A stretch of DNA of 64,000 nucleotides, taken from the NCBI GenBank assembly GCA_902791035.1, contig CADAUA010000001.1:62001-126000 (forward strand), in the 5' to 3' direction. The first letter of the stretch is position 1; each line of letters opens with the position of its first letter. Below the pieces are notes generated by a model. That model searched no databases and was not told where the DNA came from. It worked only from the letters and a program-made list of their open reading frames with translations. Both the position numbers and the translations under genes were made by a program. Below, piece by piece: positions 27,188 through 35,275 of this stretch. The DNA is from an uncultured Coriobacteriaceae bacterium (GTDB taxonomy: Bacteria; Actinomycetota; Coriobacteriia; Coriobacteriales; Atopobiaceae).

Positions 27188-28338
27188 TTGCGTCCGCCCT
27201 CAATCTTCCGGTCGTCCGAGCTCTTCCGAACCCTTGCCACGCCCAGCGCCACGAGCACCACGCCCACCGCCACAAGGACCGCCGGCAGCGTGTAGTCCGT
27301 GTTGTCCCCCGTGTGGGGCGGGCCCGCAGGGGGCGTGTCGCCCGGAGGGGTCGTGGTCTTGTTCGTAACGGTCAGGGTCGTCTGGTGCGTCTGGGCCGCG
27401 CTCGCCGCCGTAGCCGCAGCGCCGCTCGCGTCCAGGTCCTCCTCGTTCGTGACGACCGAGAAGGTGTAGCCGCTCGCACTAGCTGCGTCCTCAACCACGG
27501 ACCAGTCGCCCTCGCCGTCCCACTCGTAGCTCCAGTCGTTCTGGGCGTTGAGTTCCACGGTCTGGTAGAGGGTGGTGCCGTCGTAGATCCGCATGGTCAC
27601 GCTCGCGGGACGCGTGGCCGTGGTGTCGCCGCTCCAGAGCTTCTGCAGGCGGTTGTGGAACTTGGGGGCCTGCGTGGTCGTGACCTTATCGGCCTTGACG
27701 GTGCGGTCGTACATCCACACCCCCTCGGCGTTGAGCGCGGGCACGCTCACCAGATAGGGGCTGCTCACGTAGGTCACGCCGTTCGCGGTCACGGTGTCCA
27801 TGGTCAGCAGGTAGAGGCCGGGCTTGAGGTCCCTCAGCCGTGCCGTGCCGTCCGCGGCCACCTGGGCCGTCGTGCGCTCGAAGCCGTCCGCACCCTCCGC
27901 CACCAGGCCCGCGTAGGCCTCGGCGAAGTCGCGCAGGGTCTGGGCGTCCGTATCCGCACTGAGGAGCGCCGGGTCCATGCCCGAGAACTCGATGCCCGGC
28001 TTGAGGGCGTCCACCGCCTGCAGGCGGCCGTCCGCCGTCATCGACGCCACGCGCCAGGCCACGACCTCCTGGCCCGGGACCTTGCAGTCCTCCAGCGTGA
28101 TGGAGCAGGCAGCAGCCGTGTCCACCCGCTGACCCGCCTGCGGCGTCGTGGCCGAGCCCGCGACCGCGGTCGCACCCGTGCCCGAGCCCGTGGCCGTCGC
28201 CGAACCCGTGCCCGAGCCCGTTGCCGCCAGCGCGCCCACGGGGAGAAGCGCCACCGCGAGTGCCACCAGAAGCGACGCCAGGCCCACGGCCACCAGCCGT
28301 GCGCCGCGCCCTAGCCCCTGCGTCTTGGAACCCCGCAT
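27184..28338 (-). CDS. Minor/basal pilin-like protein with PPHTG sorting signal
   Basis: Secreted, wall-anchored protein of about 384 residues. A basic N-terminus and hydrophobic segment end in GALAA (signal peptide about 1-35), followed by a Gly/Ser/Thr/Ala-rich linker. A beta-rich domain includes 'RLRDLKPGLYLLTMD', typical of pilin D1/CnaB folds, and a second domain has 'WSYEWDGEGDWSVVED'. The C-terminus carries PPHTGD, a hydrophobic helix and RVRKSSDDRK; this is an LPXTG-type signal with Pro in place of Leu. ATG 28338 with AGGGGAG upstream is preferred to the longer frame. By position it resembles SpaB/FimB-type minor pilins. Confidence 0.8.
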   Translation of the reverse strand: MRGSKTQGLGRGARLVAVGLASLLVALAVALLPVGALAATGSGTGSATATGSGTGATAVAGSATTPQAGQRVDTAAACSITLEDCKVPGQEVVAWRVASMTADGRLQAVDALKPGIEFSGMDPALLSADTDAQTLRDFAEAYAGLVAEGADGFERTTAQVAADGTARLRDLKPGLYLLTMDTVTANGVTYVSSPYLVSVPALNAEGVWMYDRTVKADKVTTTQAPKFHNRLQKLWSGDTTATRPASVTMRIYDGTTLYQTVELNAQNDWSYEWDGEGDWSVVEDAASASGYTFSVVTNEEDLDASGAAATAASAAQTHQTTLTVTNKTTTPPGDTPPAGPPHTGDNTDYTLPAVLVAVGVVLVALGVARVRKSSDDRKIEGGRK

Positions 28339-28384
28339 GTGCTCTCCCCTCACTTCGCGCCCAGCCACAGCCGGTCGCGCCTTC

Positions 28385-29224
28385 TTACCCCACGTCGAGC
28401 GTCCTGCGCAAACGCACGTGCCGAATCGCTCGTACCACCACGACCACCACGAGGGCCAGAGCCGTCGTAGCCGCCGCGATCAGCACCGGGTCGACCTGGC
28501 TCATGTCGCCTTGGATGGTGCTGAGCTGCTCGTTTGGGATCCGGTGGCCACGCACGAGCAGCCGGTGCGTGTTCACCCCGTACGGCGTGCACGTAACGAG
28601 CGTGCACAGGTCCAGGTTCGGGTCTATCTCCAGGTCGTCCAGCTCGTTGGGCAGGACGGTACGGATCTGGTCCACCTGGTAGGTGAGCGTCTTTCCCAGC
28701 ACGTGGAGCATGAAGACGTCACCCTCGCGGAGCTGGTCGATGTCGCTGAAGAGCCGCGCCGAGGGCAGGCCTCGGTGGCCGCTGATCACGCAGTGCGTGC
28801 CGGTGCCTCCCACCGGCAGCGACGAGCCCGGGATGTGGCCGATGGCAACCTGCAGGACCGTGTCGTCCGTGCCGTGATAGATGGGCAGGTCGACGTTGAT
28901 CTTGGGGATCTCCACGTAGGCCATGATGCCCGTGCCCGTTACGTCCAGCGTCGACTCGTAGCGCTCGCGATCCGCGTCCGTCAGGTTGAAGCGACCCAAG
29001 CCCGCAGACAAGGTCTCGTTGTAGGCAACGGCCCCGTCCCAGAGCTCCTGGTTGCGCTCGGCGGAGTTGTCGTGCACGGCCTCCGTGTAGCTCGCGATGG
29101 CCTGCGTCTGGTGTTGGCTGTTCCACCAGTCGCTGATCCACGGGTAGAGCGCAATTCCGATTCCGACGATGAGCAGCAGCGTAAGAAGGATCTCCGGGAC
29201 GCGCGCCTTTAGGCCCTTCTTCAA
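28385..29224 (-). CDS. srtC: Class C (pilin-polymerising) sortase
   Basis: Membrane transpeptidase of 279 residues that joins pilin subunits through LPXTG cleavage. It has an N-terminal membrane segment (about 11-29), catalytic His150 in ISGHRG, Cys212 in TLVTCTPYG and Arg221/225 in NTHRLLVRG, plus a C-terminal membrane helix (about 246-266); two membrane helices and the 'TCTPYGVNTHR' motif are class C hallmarks. It is located directly after the major pilin gene, whose LPSTG signal is its likely substrate. Confidence 0.93.
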   Translation of the reverse strand: MKKGLKARVPEILLTLLLIVGIGIALYPWISDWWNSQHQTQAIASYTEAVHDNSAERNQELWDGAVAYNETLSAGLGRFNLTDADRERYESTLDVTGTGIMAYVEIPKINVDLPIYHGTDDTVLQVAIGHIPGSSLPVGGTGTHCVISGHRGLPSARLFSDIDQLREGDVFMLHVLGKTLTYQVDQIRTVLPNELDDLEIDPNLDLCTLVTCTPYGVNTHRLLVRGHRIPNEQLSTIQGDMSQVDPVLIAAATTALALVVVVVVRAIRHVRLRRTLDVG

Positions 29225-29248
29225 GCTACCCTCTCTTCTTTGGAACCT

Positions 29249-29284
29249 GCCGACGGTGACCCGGGTAGGCGGGTCACCGTCGGC
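29249..29284. terminator. Hairpin between major pilin and sortase genes
   Basis: A 14-bp stem GCCGACGGTGACCC / GGGTCACCGTCGGC with a short loop lies in the 133-bp gap. No T-run follows in the - direction, so it more likely reduces read-through or protects the pilin mRNA than ends transcription fully. It would help the major pilin to be made in excess. Confidence 0.6.
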
Positions 29285-29357
29285 TATGGGTCAAACAGAC
29301 ACGAACACGCGCGAACGATCGACAAGTGCCTGGCGTCGTGGCGTCAGGCGACGGAGA

Positions 29358-30959
29358 CTAGGCGTCCTCGCGACGGGAACGGGCCACGTGCAGGCCGATG
29401 CCAGCGGCCACGGCGATGCCGCAACCAACAAGCACGAAGGGCAGCACGCCCATGCCACCGGTGGACGGCAGCGTGGAGCCGGACTTGTTGACCACGTCGG
29501 TGGTCAGGGTGCCGTCGAGAGCGCCGTCAGTCTTGTTGGCGCTGAAGGAGGCCTGGTCAGACGTAGCAGTAAGGTCAGTCAGAACGTAGGCGTCTCCGAC
29601 CTTGCCGTTCTCGTTGACCTGGCCGCTCTCGAAGTTAACCGTATGAGTGCCGGTAACGGTGAAGACGATGGGGTCGATGGTGTTGTAGCCAGTGGGAGTC
29701 GTGGTCTCGACGAGCTTGTACTCGCCATCGTCGATGCCCTTGAATTCGAAGGTCGTGTTCTCGCCAGCAGCAATCTCCTGGACAGCAACCCAGCCATCGG
29801 AGTCGGCGGTCTTACCAGCAGGCACCTTGGTGGTGTCAGCGTACTTCTTGTACAGGGTGAAGCCAGCGCCTGCGAGCTTGTTGCCGTCAGCAACCTTCTC
29901 AGCGTACTTGTTGACGTTCACAGTGTAGGTGAAGACGATGACCGTGTCCTCGGGCGTGGTGCCGTGGTGCTGCTCGTTGTTGGAGTCGTTGGAGAACTCG
30001 ATGTTGGAGCCGTTGATGTTGCCCTTGGCGCCAATCTGGGCACCGGAGAGCAGCTGCGACTCGTACTCAACGGTGATGACGGAGCCAGCATGGGCAGCGG
30101 TCTGCTTGAGGTCGGCGAAGACGACGTCGAAGCCCGCGTCGGTGGTCTTGAGCTCGTAACCAGTGGTGACCTCAGTGCCGTCAATCTTGACAGTGACGGA
30201 GGTGGGGTCGCTCAGCTGCGTCTTGTTGTGCGTATCGTGGAATGCGAAGTAGTACGGCGAAGCGTAATCCGCGTAATCAGAAGCCACGGTACCGGTCAGC
30301 TGGAAAGGAACCATGTCACCGATGTCGTAGTCAGCGGAGTCCTGCCAGCCGCTGGTGGCGTTCTCGGTAGCAGAATCGTTGGTGTCCTTGACCTTCTTCT
30401 GCGAGGTCGTGGTGGTGTCCTTGGCAGTGATCTCAACGTCGTCGCACACCTGCAGAATGTACTTAGAGTAGGTGTCGCTGGTGAGCTTCTCAGAGACATC
30501 CTTAACGAAGTAGTAGCCGTCACCGGTAACGGTCAGCGGGCTCTTGCCGGTAGCAGCCTTGGTGCTGCTCAAGTTGGCAGCGATAACCTTGGCTAGGGCC
30601 TCGGTCTCGGTGGCTTTCAGGCCAGACATGGCCGCAGCTGCGGTCGGCGCGTCAGTGGCGCTGGCAAACTTGCTGCCAATGGTGGCGTCTGCCTTCAGGG
30701 CGGTCAGCAGCGCATCGCCGTTGACGCCTGCGCCCCAGGTGATGCCTTCCAGCTGCTTGGTGGTACTGTTGTACGTGCCCGCGAACACCTGGTACGCCTC
30801 GTAGGAGTGCGTATCCACGTTCCCGGTCGGCTCGTTGATGGTGATCGTATGCTGGGTTGTCGCATCGGCCAACGCGGCCGTCGGCACCAGCGCGAGCGCC
30901 ATCGCGAACGCTGCCACTAGGGCAACGATGCGCTTGAGCGTGTTGCTTGCCTTTCGCAT
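29358..30959 (-). CDS. Major pilin, SpaA/FimA type, LPSTG-anchored
   Basis: Backbone pilin of 533 residues. The signal peptide (about 1-31) ends at ALAD. The N-terminal domain contains 'GDGYYFVKDV' and 'VCDDVEITAKD', the latter in the place of the pilin-motif lysine region. A C-terminal CnaB domain has 'GAGFTLYKKY' and the E-box 'YKLVETTTPTGYN', which normally supplies the Glu for an isopeptide bond. The sorting signal LPSTGG at about 497-502 precedes a hydrophobic helix and RSRRED. Sortase C lies immediately downstream. A 121-bp gap separates it from the signal peptidase gene and may hold its own promoter. Confidence 0.92.
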   Translation of the reverse strand: MRKASNTLKRIVALVAAFAMALALVPTAALADATTQHTITINEPTGNVDTHSYEAYQVFAGTYNSTTKQLEGITWGAGVNGDALLTALKADATIGSKFASATDAPTAAAAMSGLKATETEALAKVIAANLSSTKAATGKSPLTVTGDGYYFVKDVSEKLTSDTYSKYILQVCDDVEITAKDTTTTSQKKVKDTNDSATENATSGWQDSADYDIGDMVPFQLTGTVASDYADYASPYYFAFHDTHNKTQLSDPTSVTVKIDGTEVTTGYELKTTDAGFDVVFADLKQTAAHAGSVITVEYESQLLSGAQIGAKGNINGSNIEFSNDSNNEQHHGTTPEDTVIVFTYTVNVNKYAEKVADGNKLAGAGFTLYKKYADTTKVPAGKTADSDGWVAVQEIAAGENTTFEFKGIDDGEYKLVETTTPTGYNTIDPIVFTVTGTHTVNFESGQVNENGKVGDAYVLTDLTATSDQASFSANKTDGALDGTLTTDVVNKSGSTLPSTGGMGVLPFVLVGCGIAVAAGIGLHVARSRREDA

Positions 30960-31080
30960 TTCTTTCCTCTCTCTTGTCCTACATGCGGAACGCTATGGTC
31001 TCAAGCCGTCGGAGGGCGCGCGTTCCCTGGTTCGGCTGATAACCCAAAGTCAAATGGCGCGATGCGCCGAGGCGCCGCGC

Positions 31081-31734
31081 CTAGCTACTGCCGCCGGGCG
31101 CGCCCAAGCGGTCGAAGGGCCAGAGGCGCCACACCAGCCGGCCGACCACCTGCTCCTTGTTTATGCAGCCCATCTGCTTGGAGCGGGAGTCGATGGAGGT
31201 GGCACGGTGGTCGCCCATCACGAAGTAGCAGTTCTCGGGCACCTGGTACGGGAGCGTGATGTCGCACGTGCCCAGGGCCTTCTCGCCCGCGGGGAGGTAG
31301 TCCTCGGCGAGCTCGACGCCGTTTACGGAGACGGTGCCGTCGGAGGCCACGTCCACCCAGTCGCCGGGGCCGGCGATCACGCGCTTGGCCAGGAGCTGAT
31401 TGTTGTAGCTGAAGGCCACGAGGTCGCCGGTGGCAAAGTCGCCCAGCTTTGAGGCCACGACGATGTCGGCCTCCTGGAGCGTGGGCTCCATGGAGGTGCC
31501 ATAGATGCGAAACATTGGCAGCGCCAGCTGGGAGACCAGCACCGTTACGGCAAAGACCGTGAGCAGGATGGCCACGGTGCGCCGGGTGGTGGCGCCGCGG
31601 CTGCGCTTGCGGCGCTCGCGGGCGAGCTCGCGGTCCACCTGCTGGGTGGTGGGGAGGTTGCGCGGGGCGCCCTGGCTTGCGCGGGACACGGTGACCGGGG
31701 TGCCGAGGGCGGTGGCTGTGGAGAAGGCGGACAT
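31081..31734 (-). CDS. lepB: Signal peptidase I
   Basis: Membrane-bound serine peptidase of 217 residues that removes signal peptides. One membrane segment (about 53-75) is followed by catalytic Ser in YGTSMEPTL and Lys in AKRVIAGPGD, and by the conserved 'FVMGDHRATSIDSR' box. It overlaps the upstream coiled-coil gene in TAATG and lies just upstream of the major pilin. Dedicated signal peptidases are known in other sortase pilus loci (SipA/LepA of streptococcal FCT regions), so a pilus-specific role is likely though a housekeeping role is possible. Confidence 0.9.
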   Translation of the reverse strand: MSAFSTATALGTPVTVSRASQGAPRNLPTTQQVDRELARERRKRSRGATTRRTVAILLTVFAVTVLVSQLALPMFRIYGTSMEPTLQEADIVVASKLGDFATGDLVAFSYNNQLLAKRVIAGPGDWVDVASDGTVSVNGVELAEDYLPAGEKALGTCDITLPYQVPENCYFVMGDHRATSIDSRSKQMGCINKEQVVGRLVWRLWPFDRLGAPGGSS

Positions 31735-32267
31735 TACTCGTCGTCCTCCGCTCCATCAGCCCCCGGAGCGCTGTAGGGAGCGCCAGTCCCCTCTGCTGCG
31801 AATGGGGACATGTACGAGAGCTCTGCCGTGGTGTCGGCGTCGGGCATGCGGACGATGCCCGTGGGGTTGATGCTGCGCGCGGGCTGAGCGTAGGCCATGC
31901 CGCGCGGGTGGCACTCCTCGATGTTGTAGCCGTAGAGGTCAATGGCGCGCTGCGCCGCGGCAAAGACACCCGAGAGGCGAAGCGACGCCTCCGCGAGCGA
32001 CTCGGAGTCGTCGAGGACGATCCTGCGGTCGGCCAGCTGGGCCTGGGCGTCGGCGAGCTCCGCGCGCAGGCGGTCGTTCTCGGCCATGGCGTCGCGCAGG
32101 AGCTGGAGGAGCTGCAGGCGGTCGAGCTTCTTTAGGTTGATGTCGTCCGGGGTGGAGGCGGACTTTGGGGACTTGCCGGGGCGGTCGGGCCTGTCGAGCT
32201 TGTTGGCCTTCTTGGGCTTGCGGGACTTGTCCCTGAGCTCCTCGGCGTCCTTGTCCTTCTTGCTCAC
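31734..32267 (-). CDS. Charged coiled-coil protein of unknown function
   Basis: A 177-residue soluble protein. Residues 1-45 are lysine-rich and disordered-looking, about 46-90 form a coiled coil (LQLLQLLRDAMAENDRLRAELADAQAQL written in part), and the C-terminus is low-complexity acidic. No family was recognised. It is the first gene of the pilus locus and is translationally coupled to the signal peptidase gene. The coiled coil might place it at the membrane or division site, but that is a guess. Confidence 0.7.
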   Translation of the reverse strand: MSKKDKDAEELRDKSRKPKKANKLDRPDRPGKSPKSASTPDDINLKKLDRLQLLQLLRDAMAENDRLRAELADAQAQLADRRIVLDDSESLAEASLRLSGVFAAAQRAIDLYGYNIEECHPRGMAYAQPARSINPTGIVRMPDADTTAELSYMSPFAAEGTGAPYSAPGADGAEDDE

Positions 32268-32762
32268 GCGGCCTCACCGCCTTGCGGGAGATGGCGAGCG
32301 AGTCGCAATGCCGCCGCGAGCAGGGTCGCCCTCGATGACGCTAGAGCAACCCCCCCCCCGCGCCGATTCCAAGCGCGTTCGGGCAGCAGGTAGCGTGGCC
32401 CTTATATAGAGATGCGCTCACGAGTTCCTAGCTCCTTCGTTGCGCGCGAAACGCTCTTGCCTGCCACGTCGAGGCCAATTGCGAGGTCTCGGCTCCCACT
32501 TCCAGTAATCAGATGGGAACCTTACCACAACGCCCAAGTACGGTTTGCCACAATTCTGCTCGTTTAACTTACGTGCTTTGCGAGCGGTACCCGTTACTCC
32601 GCGAACGACCGGCCGCGAGCGAAACTGTAACCATTGTGCGATCAACGGCACATGGCCGCCCCACGGACCGTACCGCAACTCCCGCCGAGCCGGTGATGGA
32701 CGCGGGCCGCATGCGGGTATCATGAGCCTTGGATGCGGACGGCGGGCCTGGGGAGGTGGCGC
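32268..32762. promoter_or_regulatory. Divergent intergenic region with a C10/G10 tract upstream of the pilus locus
   Basis: No credible gene lies in this 495-bp stretch. Its salient feature is a run of ten C at 32350-32359 (G10 on the - strand), 83 bases upstream of the first pilus-locus gene. On the - strand a TTGGAA hexamer ends about 7 bases before the G-run, so the tract could sit in a promoter spacer. The assignment of the promoter is uncertain. Confidence 0.5.
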
Positions 32763-33494
32763 GTGATTAGGGCGGTGCTCTTTGACCTTGACGACACGCT
32801 GCTGGACCTCAACCTCACGGCCTTCCTCGTGCGGTACTACCAGGGGCTGGCGGATCGCATCGCGCGCGCGGCCGGGCGGCCGACGGTTGCGGTGGCACCG
32901 GCGCTGGCGTGGGCGCTCGCGCGCATGGAGGACGAGCGGCGCACCGACTCGCTGACCAACCGCGACTTCCTGCGCAACACGTTCTTCTCGCTCACTGGGA
33001 TCCCGCTGGGCGACCCGGCCTACGCGCGACTTTGGGAGGAGTACGACCTTACCGTGGCTCCGACGCTGGGCGACGGGCCCGTGATGGCGCGCCCCATGCC
33101 CGGCGGGCGGGCGGCGATCGAGGCCGTGCGGCTCATGGGGCTGCCGTGCGCGCTGGCCACCAACCCCAACTTTACGCTGGAGGCCGTACTCGTACGGATG
33201 GGGTGGGCGCAGGTGGAGCCGGAGGACTTCGTGGCCATCTCCAGCTGGGAGACGTCCACGCGCGTGAAGCCGAACGCCCGGTACTACGAGGAGTTCTGCG
33301 GGATGCTAGGGCTGGCGCCCGAGGAGTGCCTGATGGTGGGCAACGACGCGCGGCTGGACATCCCGCACCCGGCGTGCGGGCTGCGGACCGCGTACGTGGG
33401 CCACGCGCATCCGGCGCGGGCGATCTGGTGGGGCAACCTGCAGCGGTTCGCGGACGACCTGCCGCACGTCCTGGCGCTCGCGGAGCGCGAGTAG
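32763..33494 (+). CDS. HAD-superfamily hydrolase
   Basis: Predicted cytosolic phosphatase of 243 residues. HAD motif I is FDLDDTLLD (near residue 7), motif II ATNPN, motif III the Lys in RVKPNARYYEEF and motif IV VGNDARLDI. An alpha-helical cap occupies about residues 15-110. The GTG start at 32763 is chosen because GGGAGG lies six bases upstream and motif I follows at once. Substrate cannot be told. It is alone on the + strand, with the first 95-bp array downstream. Confidence 0.85.
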   Translation: MIRAVLFDLDDTLLDLNLTAFLVRYYQGLADRIARAAGRPTVAVAPALAWALARMEDERRTDSLTNRDFLRNTFFSLTGIPLGDPAYARLWEEYDLTVAPTLGDGPVMARPMPGGRAAIEAVRLMGLPCALATNPNFTLEAVLVRMGWAQVEPEDFVAISSWETSTRVKPNARYYEEFCGMLGLAPEECLMVGNDARLDIPHPACGLRTAYVGHAHPARAIWWGNLQRFADDLPHVLALAERE

Positions 33495-33559
33495 CCGGGC
33501 GGGCGGCGCGGCCGGTGGCGGGCGGCGGCGGGCGGCGCGGCGGCGGCGGGGCGTGGGGC
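33495..33559. repeat. GGC/CGG-rich simple sequence
   Basis: About 60 bases almost entirely of G and C, with short GGCGGGCGG units, directly follow the HAD gene and lead into the 95-bp array. Confidence 0.7.
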
Positions 33560-33563
33560 TCGA

Positions 33564-34013
33564 CGTACTGACTTCGCGCTGGGGACGCCTCACTTTTCTC
33601 CGACCTTCAACCTCGGTACGCCCTTGTCGGCGTTTGCGCAGACAGCGGCGGCTCGGCCCGTACTGACTCTGCGGCACGCGGGCCTCTGCTCGGGCGGGGT
33701 TCCAACCTCAGTACGCCCCTGGCGGCGTTTGGCCAGTTGGCGGCGGCACAGGGCGTACTGACTTTGCGGCATGGGGGGCCTCAAGCGTGTCGGGGGCCAA
33801 CCTCAGTACGCCCTTGTCGGCATCTGTCCTGTTGGCGATCCTCCGGGCCGTACTGACTCTGCGGCTCGGACGCCCACAGGCGAGCCGAGTGTCAACCTCA
33901 GTACGCCCTTGTCGGCATCTGTCCTGTTGGCGATCCTCCGGGCCGTACTGACTCTGCGGCTCGGACGCCTGTGGGGCGGACAGAGCACCAACCCCAGTAC
34001 GCCCTCCGCTACA
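33564..34013. repeat. Array 1 of 95-bp repeats (upstream of gene B)
   Basis: The anchor CAACCTCAGTACGCCC recurs at 33611, 33706, 33801 and 33896 (exact 95-bp period), with a diverged fifth anchor near 33991. Each unit holds a 54-bp inverted-repeat module (TCAGTACG ... CGTACTGA, interior with CGGCRTYTG and GTTGGCG) and a 41-bp spacer with constant ends (CTYTGCGGC ... CAACC) and a variable middle of roughly 20-25 bases. The last two full units are nearly identical. No gene is seen from 33495 to 34258. Confidence 0.9.
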
Positions 34014-34258
34014 GATCGCATATGGACGCCCTGTGGAGGGCTTTCATCACCGAGAGAGCCCCTGTCACGGCAATACCCCTGCAGCACTCCCGAGCGCACA
34101 CCCCCTGACCTGCACCTTAGCGCCATCGTGGAAGATTGCTGGATGATTCGCGGAAGACCGCTGTAAGCCCCGGGGAAGATTGCGGGAACTTTCGGCCGCC
34201 ACAATCCAAGGCCAGCTTCCCATTTACCACGCCCGCCTATTCCCCAGGAGACGTCCAG

Positions 34259-35254
34259 ATGAGGTGCATCTGCTCACACGCCACAGCGCTATGGTACTGG
34301 TACCTGAGAGGACCAGCCCGTCTGCTCACCGCTCAGCCATACCTTGGCAACGCGCTCGAAGGCGCCGCCCACACTCGCGCACAGATATCACACTTTGACC
34401 TGGCCGGCGCCGGCATCAACCCCTGTCCCCCGTCCGTCATACCCTGTGCCAATCCAGGCGGCGAGCTCGACCTGCTCGTCTCGCCGGACGACTCGTGGCG
34501 CGCGCCGGAGGACATCCGGCTGCACAGGTGGTACGCGGGCTTTCCCGCCGGGTCACTCTACGTGGTTGGCAACGGCGTCCTCGTCTGTTCGCCTGAGCTC
34601 GCGCTCCTGCAGGTCGCCCGCTCGCTCACTGACACCCAGCTGATTCGCCTCGTCTTGTCGCTCTGCGGTCGCTATTACATCAATCCGGAAACCGACAAGG
34701 CTTGCGAGCGCAACCCCCTCACCACGATTGCTAAAATCCGGCAGCTGCTTGCCGGCGTTCCCGGGCGACTGGGCATTCGCCGCCTCAACAAGGTGCTTGC
34801 GCTGTGCGACGACGATGCCGCCTCGCCGACCGAGGTCGAGACGTATATGCTCGCGTGCCTGCCTGCGCGCATGGGTGGCTACGGTCTGGCTGGGGCAGAG
34901 CTCAACGGCAAGATCGACCTCAGCGGGACGGACGGCCGTCTGCTGGACAAGCCAGACAGGCAGTTCGTGAGGGTCGACCTGTACTGGCATGGCAAGCACG
35001 TCGGCATCGAGTACCAGAGCAAGGACCACGACGTCGTTGCGGACCGGCGGCGAATCAACATGCTCACGTCGCTGGGCGAGGACATCTTTCAGGTGGACGC
35101 TAGCCAGCGCAGCGACACCGACAGGTTTGACGCAACCATGGCGCAAGTGGCCAAGCGGCTTGGTCGGGAGGTGCCCGCACTCGAGAGCGAGTGGGTTTCC
35201 GCGAGAGGCGCCCTGCGTCGCGAGCTGCTCGGAGCCAACCGGATGAGGCTGTAA
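34259..35254 (+). CDS. Putative PD-(D/E)XK nuclease-fold / AbiEi-like protein, copy B
   Basis: A 331-residue protein of unassigned family, paralogous to the product of 17352-18617. Shared features are the N-terminal CSHATALWYWYLRG (SH-x-alpha-helix), the central 'PELALLQVA' helix and the C-terminal half: E192 (ASPTEV), 'LACLPARMGGYG', 'LNGKIDLSG', D240 (VRVDLYW), E251 (VGIEYQSK, with K255), then a helix 'VAKRLGREVP'. E...D-x10-E-x3-K is compatible with a PD-(D/E)XK-type active site; this is inferred from pattern, not proven. AGGAG stands eight bases before ATG 34259. The gene is flanked on both sides by arrays of the same 95-bp repeat. Confidence 0.6.
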   Translation: MRCICSHATALWYWYLRGPARLLTAQPYLGNALEGAAHTRAQISHFDLAGAGINPCPPSVIPCANPGGELDLLVSPDDSWRAPEDIRLHRWYAGFPAGSLYVVGNGVLVCSPELALLQVARSLTDTQLIRLVLSLCGRYYINPETDKACERNPLTTIAKIRQLLAGVPGRLGIRRLNKVLALCDDDAASPTEVETYMLACLPARMGGYGLAGAELNGKIDLSGTDGRLLDKPDRQFVRVDLYWHGKHVGIEYQSKDHDVVADRRRINMLTSLGEDIFQVDASQRSDTDRFDATMAQVAKRLGREVPALESEWVSARGALRRELLGANRMRL

Positions 35255-35275
35255 GGCTGCGGCGCAGGTCGGGGG

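Noticed and set aside
32418-32723. 101-codon frame upstream of the HAD gene
   Set aside because: It has Arg/Pro/Trp-rich composition, no ribosome-binding site and no recognisable family; the region looks non-coding.
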